This document shows positions 45,056 through 55,329 of a stretch of 64,000 nucleotides of DNA, piece by piece. The stretch is taken from the NCBI GenBank assembly GCA_963812775.1, contig CAWEWH010000007.1, positions 496,001 to 560,000 of the forward strand, read 5' to 3'. Under the pieces are notes generated by a model. It saw only the letters and a program-made list of their open reading frames with translations, ran no database searches and had not been told where the DNA came from. The first letter of the stretch is position 1; every line of letters begins with the position of its first letter. The DNA is from CAWEWH01 sp963812775 (GTDB lineage: Bacteria > Pseudomonadota > Alphaproteobacteria > Rhizobiales > Beijerinckiaceae). The translations under genes and the position numbers were made by a program.

Positions 45056-46900
45056 TTATTTCTTCTGCGGTGCCTTCAGGGCCTTGATGGCGCCGGTGGG
45101 ATCGTCCAACGCGGGCCCCGGCCCGCCGGAGCGCTCAATGAGGGCCGCTATGTCGAGCCCGATCGACGGCTCGTCCCAGCTGCCGACGATCTCGAACGGC
45201 ATGCCGGAATCATTGGCGGCGGCTGCCGCGCTCTTTGCCGCGCCGCGCAGCTCCAACGCGCGGCCGGCGACCCGGATGTTGCCCGCAAGATTTGCCTTCA
45301 GCGTCGGCGCGGTGAGCGAAAGATCGGTGGCGGCGGCGCCGCTCGCCAGCGCGAACGTTGCGGTCAGCTGCTCGAAGGCCGTGCGGCCGCTCAGCCATTC
45401 GGCCGGGGCGGGCGGTGGTCGCTGCTCGCTACGGCGCAACACCTCGCCGACATTGAGCCCCGTCACGTCGCCCTGCTTGACCAGGACGTTGCCGCGGCCA
45501 TTCAGCCCCCTCGCCAATTCCTTGAAGGACGCGCCGGCTGCCTCGAGCACGAACTGCCCATGACCGATGCCGGATATTCGCCGCCAACCGGTGGCGTCGG
45601 CGAGCGCCGGCGCCACGTCGATCCGCTCGAACGAACCCTGTAGCTTGGCCTCGACGCCCGAGGCCGTGGGCGCCAGGCTGAAGCGGCCCTTGAGCGCTCC
45701 CTTGTAGGCGGCAGCGCTGCTCAGCGCCACTTCGAGCCGCCCGTCCTTGAGGATGACGCCGCCGCCGAGCGTGCTGAGCTTGACACGCCCAACCGATGCG
45801 GAATTGGCGGAGAGCCGCAGGTCGAGATCGAAATCGGCAAACGCCGTCGTGTCGAAAGGCTCGCTGCTCCAGGTGCCGTCGTCGGCACGCGCCGGATAGA
45901 GGCGGGCGAGGAAGGCGGTCAGGTTCAAGGTCTCGGCTGCCAGCGTGCCGGACACCAGCGGACGCCCGTCGATGAGCCGGGAGGCAAGGGCGCCCTCGAA
46001 GCGGTCGCCGTCGAGCACCAGGGTCGCGGCCGGCATCGACATCGTGCGCCACGCCGCCTGGAAAGAGCCCGACAGCGCGAAGGCGCCGAGCTCGCCGATG
46101 TCAGTCTTCTCGCCGACGGCGCGCAACGTCTTGCTCAGCCCGGCGCACGTGAAGGCGAGGTCGCCCTTGATCTGGGGATCGCGCGCGCCTGGAGCCGTCA
46201 GCAGCTCGCCTTTGACGGCGAGCGAAGCCCCCGCGAAGGCGAAATCGGCGGCGATCGCTTGCGGCTCGCCGCGGAACAGCTTGTGCGGGTTGATGCCGCT
46301 TGCCTTGAAGCTGAAGGGTTCGTCGCGCCACACGAAGTTGCCGGCCATCTCCAGGCTGCGCGATTGCTGCGGCCATATCAGCACGCCATTGATATTGCGC
46401 ACCACGCGGTTGATGTCGCCGTCCCTGCCGGCATGCGCGAAGGTTCCCCCCACGACCATCAACCGGCTCACGTGATGGCGGATGCCGCCGGACTTGCCGG
46501 CGTCGATCTCCTGCGCCAGGCGGTCGGCGGCGATGCGCCACACGGATGCGCCCTTCACATCGACGGCCACGATAGTCGGCTCGAGCAGCGTCGCGTCCGA
46601 CAACTCGACGCGGCCGGCAATCAGCGGCAGCCACCGAAGTTCGCCCCGCATCTGCCGTGCGCGGAGCGCAACATCGCCGTCGAATGTCGTGAAGACCACG
46701 TCTTCCATCTTGACGCGCGGGACCGGCAGCAGCGCGATGGTGGTGGCACCGTCGACCTTGAGCACGAGGCCTGTCAGCGCCCTGACGCGGCCTGCGGCCT
46801 CGCGCGTCACGATGCTCGTCGATATCTGCCACGGCACCATGGCCGCCAGCAGGAACGCGATGCTGAGCAGACTTGCAAGGAACAGATAGCGACGTTTCAT
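45056..46900 (-). CDS. AsmA family protein
   Basis: The 614-residue protein has a single amino membrane helix (RRYLFLASLLSIAFLLAAMV) and a long periplasmic beta-rich body. The end has the AsmA_2-like segment GNVLVKQGDVTGLNVGEVLRR and ATFALASGAAATDLSLTAPTLKANLAGNI. AsmA-like proteins are thought to form bridges for phospholipid transport between membranes. The ATG at 46900 is favoured because upstream residues do not fit a leader. The 246 bases upstream form a divergent promoter region with scoA. Confidence 0.87.
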   Translation of the reverse strand: MKRRYLFLASLLSIAFLLAAMVPWQISTSIVTREAAGRVRALTGLVLKVDGATTIALLPVPRVKMEDVVFTTFDGDVALRARQMRGELRWLPLIAGRVELSDATLLEPTIVAVDVKGASVWRIAADRLAQEIDAGKSGGIRHHVSRLMVVGGTFAHAGRDGDINRVVRNINGVLIWPQQSRSLEMAGNFVWRDEPFSFKASGINPHKLFRGEPQAIAADFAFAGASLAVKGELLTAPGARDPQIKGDLAFTCAGLSKTLRAVGEKTDIGELGAFALSGSFQAAWRTMSMPAATLVLDGDRFEGALASRLIDGRPLVSGTLAAETLNLTAFLARLYPARADDGTWSSEPFDTTAFADFDLDLRLSANSASVGRVKLSTLGGGVILKDGRLEVALSSAAAYKGALKGRFSLAPTASGVEAKLQGSFERIDVAPALADATGWRRISGIGHGQFVLEAAGASFKELARGLNGRGNVLVKQGDVTGLNVGEVLRRSEQRPPPAPAEWLSGRTAFEQLTATFALASGAAATDLSLTAPTLKANLAGNIRVAGRALELRGAAKSAAAAANDSGMPFEIVGSWDEPSIGLDIAALIERSGGPGPALDDPTGAIKALKAPQKK

Positions 46901-47146
46901 TTCACTGACACGGAAGGCGGATGGGCTTGCGCGACCAGTCCGCAAAGGAACGCGACCAATCCCCAAATCAGGCCGACTGCGCCGGTTATAACCTGATTTG
47001 CCCCGGATAAGACAAGCCCATCCGGCCTCTTGACCGGCATTGTTCCACCGTGCAAGGGCACTTGAGGCTGCGCCCCGTCAAATTGGCCCGCAAATTGCTG
47101 CCGCGCTACGGTTTACGGACGATCTCGCGGCTCGAGGAGGGATTTG

Positions 47147-47849
47147 ATGAGAAAAGTCTACGCCGACGCTCGCGCCGCCATGTCCGGCCTGCTGCGCGAC
47201 GGCATGACCATCATGTCCGGCGGCTTCGGGCTCTGCGGTATTCCCGACGCGCTGATCGACGCGATTCGCGAGTTCGGGCGTCAAGAATTTGACGGTCATC
47301 TCCAACAATGCCGGCGTCGACGGTGCCGGCCTTGGCCTGCTTCTGGAGTCGCGCCAGATCCGCAAGATGATCTCGTCCTATGTGGGCGAGAACAAGCTGT
47401 TCGCGCAGCAGTATCTCGCCGGCGAATTGGAGCTCGAGTTCAATCCGCAGGGCACGCTGGCCGAGCGCATCCGCGCCGGCGGCGCCGGCATCCCCGCCTT
47501 CTTCACCAAGACCGGCGTCGGCACGCTGATCGCCGAAGGCAAGGATGTGCGCGAATTCGACGGCGAGCGCTATGTGATGGAGCGCGGCCTCGTCGCCGAC
47601 CTGTCCATCGTGCATGCCTGGAAGGGCGACAGCGAGGGCAATCTCGTCTACCGCAAGACGGCGCGCAACTTCAACCCGATGATGGCGACGGCCGGCAAGG
47701 TGACCGTCGCCGAGGTCGAACACCTCGTCGAGCCGGGCACGATCGATCCCGATCACATCGTCACGCCCGGCGTCTTCGTGCAACGCATCGTCAACGTGAA
47801 GAACCCGGTGAAGCGCATCGAGCAGCGTACCGTGCGCAAGCGCGCCTAG
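47147..47849 (+). CDS. scoA: 3-oxoacid CoA-transferase subunit A, frameshifted in this sequence
   Basis: With ScoB it moves CoA from succinyl-CoA to acetoacetate, opening ketone bodies to use. The amino end has IMSGGFGLCGIPDALIDAI. The frame breaks at GAGTTC (47270-47275). Removing one T gives IRESGVKNLTVISNNAGVDGAGLG, the family consensus. The rest includes GVGTLIAEGKDVREFDGE, and VNVKNPVKRIEQRTVRKR near the end. The span is 3n+1, intact length 233 residues. The stop codon overlaps a palindromic repeat. Confidence 0.92.
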
Positions 47850-47959
47850 CGCATGGTCCCGAAAAGTGTGTGCGGTTTTCGGATAGGACCATGCGCCAAA
47901 TGAAAGAATCTTCGCATGGTCCCGAAAAGTGTGTGCGGTTTTCGGATAGGACCATGCGC
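47849..47959. repeat. Two tandem palindromic intergenic repeats between scoA and scoB
   Basis: Two identical units occupy 47849-47896 and about 47912-47959. Each unit folds on arms GCATGGTCC/GGACCATGC with an inner CCGAAAA/TTTTCGG pair, and 15 bases separate the two. This resembles the GCATGATCCCGAAAA palindromes of rhizobial intergenic mosaic elements as I recall them. The first unit begins on the G of the scoA stop. A degenerate relative lies at 59525-59567. Confidence 0.9.
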
Positions 47960-47989
47960 AAGAATTGAGAAGCGAAGAAGGAGCCGTCG

Positions 47990-48631
<642 letters not shown>

Positions 48632-48658
48632 CGGAAATCGAATCGCGGCTCGGTGGGC

Positions 48659-49519
48659 TTACGTGTCGGCCAACGCCGCAAGCATGCGGTCGCGGGCGGC
48701 GAAATCGCCATCCTCGTGCACCGGCTGCAGGCACACATGGGTTGCGCCGGCGTCGAAGTGGGCCCTCAGACCGCGCTTCACCGCCTCGGCGTCTCCCCAC
48801 AGCACCATCGCGTCGATGAAGCGGTCGCTGCCCCCATCTGAGAGGTCCGCCTCGCTGAAGCCGAGCCGCAGCCAGTTGTTGCGGTAGTTCGGTAGCGTCA
48901 TGTAGCGCGCCAGCTCCTTGCGGCCGAGGGCCCGCGCGCGGGTCACGTCCGTCTCGAGCGTGACCTTCTGCTCGACCGCCAGCCACTTCGATGGGCCGAG
49001 GATCGCCGCGGCTTGCGCCGTGTGCGCCGGCGTGACGTTGTAGGGCACGGCGCCGCGCGCGAGCTCGGCGCTCAGCGCCAGCATCTTGGGCCCCAATGCC
49101 GCGACCACGATCGGCCAGTCGTCGCTGCCCGGCTGATCCTTGGCCATGCCCTCGAGATAGGCGCGCATGGCGGGGACCGGCTTCTCGTAGCGGTGGCCGC
49201 GCAAGCCTTCGACCATCGGGATGTGGCTGACGCCAAGACCGAGGATGAACCTGTCGCCGTGGAGGCCGTTCAGCGTCGCGAGCGCGCGGCGGGCCGTGAA
49301 ACTGTCGCGGGCGTAGATGCTGGCGATCGAGCTGCCGACCACGAGCCGCGTGCTGCTGGCGAGCAGGTAGGCGGCGAGCGCGATCGACTCGTAGCCACGC
49401 GATTCCGGGTACCACAATGTCGAGTACCCCGTGCGCTCGACGGTGCGCACGAAGTCGCCGAGCTGCGTCCGGTTGAGCTTGTCGGTCGCATACCAAACGC
49501 CCAAGCGTCCTGGTGTCAT
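48659..49519 (-). CDS. LLM-class (luciferase-like, F420-dependent-type) oxidoreductase
   Basis: The 286-residue TIM-barrel protein has WYPESRGYESIALAAYLL, TRLVVGSSIASIYARD, RFILGLGVSH and a closing GATHVCLQPVHEDGD, resembling the TIGR03620-type subfamily annotated as probable F420-dependent oxidoreductase. Whether F420 or FMN is used cannot be read from the sequence. It converges on scoB with a 27-base gap, and lies 13 bases after a membrane protein gene on the same strand. Confidence 0.87.
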   Translation of the reverse strand: MTPGRLGVWYATDKLNRTQLGDFVRTVERTGYSTLWYPESRGYESIALAAYLLASSTRLVVGSSIASIYARDSFTARRALATLNGLHGDRFILGLGVSHIPMVEGLRGHRYEKPVPAMRAYLEGMAKDQPGSDDWPIVVAALGPKMLALSAELARGAVPYNVTPAHTAQAAAILGPSKWLAVEQKVTLETDVTRARALGRKELARYMTLPNYRNNWLRLGFSEADLSDGGSDRFIDAMVLWGDAEAVKRGLRAHFDAGATHVCLQPVHEDGDFAARDRMLAALADT

Positions 49520-49532
49520 GCCGCGTCCTCCG

Positions 49533-50486
49533 TCACCGATCCCGCCGGTAGCGCGGCACGATGACCTCGTAAACGTCGGCCGCGGCGGGTCCGTCGATGA
49601 TCAGTACCTCTTCGCCCGCGCGCGGCCGCTGCGGTCTTGCCGGGGGTCCGCGATCCGCAATCCGTCCGCCACGTGCCTCGCGCATCGGGCGCGGCGGCGA
49701 CCGCCACAAAGGCGCCCGCGCCTTCGTCCGCTTCAGCGCGCGTTCGTCTGCGGAGCGTTCGGCCCGCCGCCGCGACGGCGGCTCCTCGGGCACGAAACTG
49801 CGCGACGCTTGCCGGCTCCTGACGGGGGACGCTTCACCGGTCTTCGATCGATTGGGCCGACGCAGCGTGCGCTCAGCGGGTGCCACGCGCTGAGCGGGCG
49901 CCACGATGGCCCGCGATTGTTCAGCACTGGCCGGTTTGTCGCCAAGCGCCGCGGCGGCGCGCGAAGGCGTCTGCTTCTTCGCGTCCGCCTTGTCGTCGCG
50001 AGCGCCCGCGTCCGTGTGCGTCTGTTTCGCGTCGCCCGCCTGCTCGCTTGCCTGGCTGAGCGAGGCGCCATTCTCGGCGCCGCCGTTCAGCGTCCCTGTC
50101 GCGTCAAGCGGCTCGACCGCCGGCGGCGGATCGAGCTCGCGCGCCGCAGCGGGTCCATCCTGGCGTGCAATTGTGGCGGGCCCCTTGTCGCCAACCACAG
50201 GCCGGCGCTCCCCTCCGGCTTCGTCGGCTCGCTTGCCGGCCGGCTTGTCGCCGCGCTCGGCACGTGCCGGCGCCTCGTTGGGCACGACGGTGGCTTGCTG
50301 ACCGTCAGTCCTGGGGTCCGGCACCAAGAGCGAGCCAATGCCGACCATGCCGGCTCCCGCGATGAGCCCCAATGCCGCCAAGGCCACGTGACGCGCCACA
50401 TTGCGCCCGCCGGGGGTACCACCCCCGTCGGGTCCGGCCGCGAACGAAGGCCGGCCACGTCTGCTGCCGTTGAAGCCAATCCCCAT
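49533..50486 (-). CDS. Single-pass membrane protein with long Ala/Pro/Lys-rich tail
   Basis: The 317-residue product has one predicted helix (ARHVALAALGLIAGAGMVGIGSLL, about residues 30-55). This is followed by some 200 residues of low-complexity Ala, Pro, Glu, Lys and Asp, then a basic Arg-rich stretch and a short ordered end (EEVLIIDGPAAADVYEVIVPRYRRDR). No family is recognised. The ATG at 50486 is favoured over the GTG at 50504. The composition suggests a cell-wall-spanning linker. Confidence 0.6.
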   Translation of the reverse strand: MGIGFNGSRRGRPSFAAGPDGGGTPGGRNVARHVALAALGLIAGAGMVGIGSLLVPDPRTDGQQATVVPNEAPARAERGDKPAGKRADEAGGERRPVVGDKGPATIARQDGPAAARELDPPPAVEPLDATGTLNGGAENGASLSQASEQAGDAKQTHTDAGARDDKADAKKQTPSRAAAALGDKPASAEQSRAIVAPAQRVAPAERTLRRPNRSKTGEASPVRSRQASRSFVPEEPPSRRRAERSADERALKRTKARAPLWRSPPRPMREARGGRIADRGPPARPQRPRAGEEVLIIDGPAAADVYEVIVPRYRRDR

Positions 50487-50558
50487 GTCCCGCGGCCCTG
50501 CCACGACGCCCCGCCGGCATCAATGGCGCACCCCGGGGACAGGCTCAAGGCAAAAAGG

Positions 50559-53500
50559 CTATTCGGCCGGTTCGCGCAGAGGCTGAGGCATGGCCGTGCC
50601 GGGGAACGGCTCCGGCGTGGCGACGGGGCGCCGCTTGTCCCCCTTGAGCCACGCGTCGATCTTGTCGAGGTAAACGTAGACGACCGGCGTGATGTAGAGC
50701 GTGAGAAGTTGCGAGACGACGAGGCCGCCCACCACGGCGATGCCGAGGGGTTGGCGCAGTTCCGAGCCGGCGCCGTGGCCGAGCGCGATGGGCAGCACGC
50801 CGAAGATGGCCGCGAAGGTGGTCATCATGATCGGCCGGAAGCGGATCAGCGCCGCCTCGCGGATGGCGGTGAGGGCGTCGAAGCCCTCGCGGCGGCGTTC
50901 GATGGCGAAGTCCACCATCATGATGGCGTTCTTCTTGACGATGCCGACGAGCATCAGGATGCCGATGATGGCGATCACCGACAGGTCCAAGTTGAAGGCC
51001 ATCAGCGCCAACAGCGCGCCGAAGCCGGCCGCCGGCAGTCCCGACAGGATGGTGATCGGGTGGATGAAGCTCTCGTAGAGCACGCCGAGCACGATGTAGA
51101 TGACGAGGACGGCGGCCATGATCAGGAGGCCCTGGCCGCGCAGCGCATCGGCGAACAATTGCGCCGAGCCGGCGAAGCTCGTGCTGATGGTGGCCGGCAT
51201 GTTGACGTCGCGTTCGGCCCGCTTGATCGCCTCCACGGCTTCACCCAGCGAGACGCCGGGCGCCGTATTGAACGAGATGGTTACCGCCGGCTGCTGCGCG
51301 ATGCGATAGACGGCAAGCGGCCCGACCGTCGGCGTGATCTTGGCGACCGCTTCGATGGGGATGGTCTGCCCGCTCGCCGTCTTGACCCTGAGCCGCGACA
51401 GCACCGCCGGGTCGCGCTGATAGTCGCGATCGGCCTGCATGATGATCTGGTAGTCGCTGGACGGTGTGTAGATCGTGCCGATCTGGCGCGCCCCGAAGGC
51501 ATTGAACAGCGTCTGGTGTATCTGGTCGGTCGTCACGCCGACATTGGCGGCCTTCTGACGATCCACCTCGACCGTGACCTGCGGGTTCTTGAGCTGCAGG
51601 TCCATGCCGACGTCGCGCAGCTGCGGCAATTGCTGCAATCGCTCCTGCAGAAGCGGCGCCACCGCGAACAGGCTCGCCAGCTCCGGCCCCTGAAGCGCGT
51701 ACTGGTACTGGGCCCGCGCCGGCCGTCCGGCGTTGAGATTGAGGTTTTGGATCGGCTGCAGGACGGTGGTGATGCCGGGAACGCTGCGGGTGAGGCGACG
51801 CAGGTCGGTGGTGATCTGCTCGATCGTGCCGCGCTCGCCGCGCGGCTTCAGCGCGATGAAGATGACGCCCTGATTGACGTTCTGAAAGCCACCGATGCTG
51901 GAATTGAGATACTCAACAGCTGGATCGGGAAAGAATGAGCTCGGCGACCCTTTTCTGGCGCTCCGCCATCGCCTCCAACGACGTGTCCGGCGGGCCCTCG
52001 GTGGCCGCCCTGAGCAGCCCCGTGTCCTCGTTGGGAAAGAAGCCCTTGGGGATGGTCGACGTAGAGGTAGCCGGTGAGCGCGATCGTGCCGAACGTGATC
52101 ATCAACATCAGCAGGCGGCCCCGCAGCACCCAGCCGAGCGTCCAGCGGTAAGCGGCGAGCATGCCGTCAAAACCGGAATCGAGAATGCGCTCGACCGGGC
52201 CGGGCTTGCGATGCGGGTCATGCTCCTTGAGGAAGCGCGCGCACAGCATCGGCGTCAGCGTCAGCGACACGAAGCCCGAGACGAGGATGGCGGCCGTGAT
52301 GGTGCCGGCGAACTCGCGGAAGACGCGCCCGACGACGCCGCCCATGAAGAACACCGGAATGAAAACGGCGACCAGCGACAGCGTGATCGACACGATGGTG
52401 AAGCCGATCTCGCGCGAGCCCTTGAGCGCCGCCTCGAACGGCTTCTCGCCCGCCTCGATATGGCGCACGATGTTCTCGAGCATGACGATGGCATCGTCGA
52501 CGACGAAGCCCACCGCCAGCGTCAGCGCCAGGAGCGAGATGTTGTCGAGCGAATAGCCGAGCTGGTACATGATGGCGAAGGTGCCGATCAGCGAGATCGG
52601 CAGCGCGAGCGCCGGGATCATCGTCGCCGCCATGCTCTTCAGGAACAGGAAGATCACCAGCACGACGAGGACCATCGCCAGCATCAGCGAGAACTCCACG
52701 TCATGCACAGCATCGCGGATCGGGAACGGACCGGTCGATTAAGGACGCCGAGATTGACCGCCGGCGGCAGCTTGCGTCTGCGATAGGACGGCAGTTTGGC
52801 CTTGATGCTGTCGACGACCTCGACGGTGTTGGCGTCGGACTGCGCGATAGACCGCGAGCAGGATCGAGCGCGTTGCCGTTGAACCAGCTCGCCGTCTGGT
52901 CGTTCTCGACGGAGTCGACGACGCGCGCCACGTCGTTGAGGCGGATCGGCACGCCGTTGCTGGTGGCGATGATCAAGATCGGCGATATTCCGCCGGCCTG
53001 TTTCATCTGTCCGGTGGCGCCGATGGTCGATGTCTGCGTCTGGCCCATGAGCGTGCCGACCGGCGAGTTGGAGTTCGCGGCCGCGACGCCGTGCTGCACG
53101 TCGCTCGAGCGTCAGCCCGCGCGCCGACGACCGCGTCGGGGTTCGACCAGAACGCGCACCGCGTATTTCTGCGCGCCGAAGACGATGACCTGCGCGACGC
53201 CGGGAATCTGCGAGATCTGCTGCTGGAGGATGTTCTCGGCGTATTCGTTGACTTGCGACAGCGGCAGCGGTCGGCGACGACAGCGCGAGGAACAGGATCG
53301 GCTGGTCGGCCGGGTTGACCTTCCGGAAGCTCGGCGGCGTTGGCAGCTCCGCGCGGCAGGCGTCCGGCTAGCCGCGCTGATCGCCGACTGCACGTCGAGG
53401 GCGGCGCCGTCGATATTGCGGTCGAGGTCGAACTGCATGGTGATCGGAGGTCGAGCTCTGCTGCGACACCGAGATCATCGAGGTGATGCCCGAGATGGTC

Positions 53501-53716
53501 GCGAACTGCGCGCTCCAAGCGGGCGGCGACCGAGGACGCCATGGTCTCCGGGCTGGCGCCGGGCAGCCGCGCGCTGACATTGATGGTCGGGAAGTCGACG
53601 CGGGGCAGCGCCGCGACCGGCAGCTGCCGAAAGGCGAAGAGCCCGAAGATGACGAACGTCATCATCAGAAGCGTCGTCATCACCGGACGGCGGATGCAAA
53701 GGGCCGGGAGGTTCAT
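50559..53716 (-). pseudogene. RND multidrug efflux permease (HAE1 type), many frame breaks
   Basis: The start MNLPALCIRRPVMTTLLMMTFVIFGLFAFRQLPVAALPRVDFPTI, FVVDDAIVMLENIVRHIE, the Asp-containing LALTLAVGFVVDDAIVML, and the end helices with FAAIFGVLPIALGHGAGSELRQPLG are unmistakable for an AcrB/MdtB-like proton antiporter of about 1040 residues. The frame is broken at ten or more places between 51920 and 53530, all needing removal of single bases (for instance TTTCCCGATCC for TTTCCGATCC near 51925). The ATG overlaps the stop of the membrane fusion protein gene. It is either a decayed gene or a badly polished stretch. Confidence 0.88.
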
Positions 53717-54939
53717 AGGGTCGCCTTGCCGCTGCCCGCTCCGTCGCCCGCCTGCGGCGGCCGCTGCTCCCCGCGCGCCCCGCGCGGCGCCACGCGCGCG
53801 CCTTCGGTCAACAGCAGCTGGCCATCGGTGACCACGGTCTCGCCGCCGCTCAGCCCCGACACCACGCTTTCGCCGTCGACATCGCGGTCAACCGTTACCT
53901 GCCTGACGCGGGCAACCCCGTTTTCGATGATGAAGACGAAACTGCCGGTCTGCCCGGCCTGGATGGCTTCGCGCGGCACCGCCACCGCCTCGGACTCCAT
54001 GCGCAGGATTGTGCGCACGGCGCAGAGCGCGCCAGGCCACAGGAGCTCATCCTTGTTCTCGAACATGGCGCGGATGTTGATCGTGCCGGTGGTCGCGTCG
54101 AGCGAATTGTCGATGAACGCGAAGGTACCTTCGCTGCCTTTCTCATAGCCCTGCGGCGTCGCTTCCACCTTGGCGCTGCCCGTCCGCATGGCAGTGCGGA
54201 TGTCCGGCAAGTGCCGCTGCGGCACCGTGAAGGCGACATAGATCGGCGCCACCTGCACGATCGTCGCCAGCGACGGCGCCGCATCGCCGGACCGGGCAAT
54301 GTTGCCCTCCTTGAGGCCGATGGCGCCAATGCGCCCGGAAATGGGCGCCTTGATCGTATAGTAGGAGAGCAGCGCCCGAATGTTGTCGATGGCCGCCTCG
54401 TCGCCCTGAACGGTGGCGGTAAGCCCGACGGTCGCCGAGCGGGTGATTTCCAGCTTCTGCCCTGAGGCGAAATCTCGCTTCGCCAACTCTTCCTGACGCG
54501 TTTGCTCGTTCTGCGCCAATTGCAGCGCGGCCCGGTCGCGGGCCAGGGTGGCTTCGGCCTGCTTCAACTGCGCCTCGATCTGGCGCGAATCGAGCTTGAA
54601 CAGCACGTCGCCTTCCTTGACGATGGCGCCGTCGTTGACCAGCACCTGCATGATCTGGCTATCGACGCGCGAGCGCACGGTCACCGTCGCCATCGCTTGC
54701 ACCGTGCCGATGGCGTCGAGCCGCACCGGCATCGGCTTGCGCACCGCCTTGCCGATCGTGACGGGCACGGGCGGGCGGCCTTGCGGCTGGCCCTGCTGCG
54801 GCAAGACTGCCTGTTTCTTCGGAGCGTTGCCGGTCGTGAGGTCTGGGAGGCGCCCGTTCTGAGCGAGCAGGACCGCCGCCGGGACGGCAACAGCGAGGCC
54901 GATCACGAGCGCCACCACCGCCGGCTTAGACCTGATCAT
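53713..54939 (-). CDS. RND efflux periplasmic adaptor (membrane fusion protein)
   Basis: The 408-residue protein has an amino membrane anchor (AVVALVIGLAVAVPAAVLLAQ), barrel-sandwich halves (VTVRSRVDSQIMQVLVNDGAIVKEGDVLFKLD and TIKAPISGRIGAIGLKEGN) and an alpha-hairpin between them rich in Gln/Ala/Leu. The carboxyl part has GQTGSFVFIIENGVARVRQVTVDR. It links the RND pump to an outer-membrane channel. The ATG at 54939 has GAGGG seven bases upstream. It overlaps the pump gene by four bases. No outer-membrane factor gene is nearby. Confidence 0.93.
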   Translation of the reverse strand: MIRSKPAVVALVIGLAVAVPAAVLLAQNGRLPDLTTGNAPKKQAVLPQQGQPQGRPPVPVTIGKAVRKPMPVRLDAIGTVQAMATVTVRSRVDSQIMQVLVNDGAIVKEGDVLFKLDSRQIEAQLKQAEATLARDRAALQLAQNEQTRQEELAKRDFASGQKLEITRSATVGLTATVQGDEAAIDNIRALLSYYTIKAPISGRIGAIGLKEGNIARSGDAAPSLATIVQVAPIYVAFTVPQRHLPDIRTAMRTGSAKVEATPQGYEKGSEGTFAFIDNSLDATTGTINIRAMFENKDELLWPGALCAVRTILRMESEAVAVPREAIQAGQTGSFVFIIENGVARVRQVTVDRDVDGESVVSGLSGGETVVTDGQLLLTEGARVAPRGARGEQRPPQAGDGAGSGKATL

Positions 54940-55329
54940 CGAGTGCCCTCGAGGCATACCGCGCTCTTGCCAGGCGGCGATCTCCCGATCGCTCGCAACA
55001 TGACCGTGGCGCGTTCCCCAACGCGTGGTTCTTCTTGTTCTCTAGCCCAATATAGTAAATCACTTTGCCTCCAAAAACGAAAGCGAGCCGCCTGACACCA
55101 ATGATGACCGAGATTTAATGAAGTCGGGGGATGCCGGCTTGGTTACCTCTGACCCGTCCGGCATTGGCTCCGAAATCCCCCCGTCAAGGCCGATCTTTGG
55201 TGAATCGGACACCAGTTGAGGTGTTGCAACCGTCCGCGGTCGTGGCGCCCAACCCGCCCGGCTTTGGCAATCGGTCGCAGGCGGGATAGCAACGGCGGCT
55301 CCGTCGCCCCAAGGATCGCGGCATCAACC
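54940..55329. other. 390-base stretch without a supported gene
   Basis: This region lies between the divergent adaptor and phytoene-synthase-like genes. Small frames on either strand lack ribosome-binding sites and have shadow-like composition. An A/T-rich patch (about 55040-55080, around TATAGTAAATCACTTTG) is the most promoter-like segment for the efflux operon. No regulator gene such as TetR is present. Confidence 0.4.

Noticed and set aside
47849..47959. CRISPR-like array
   Set aside because: There are only two units, each internally palindromic over its whole length with a 15-base gap and no cas genes; they are intergenic palindromes.
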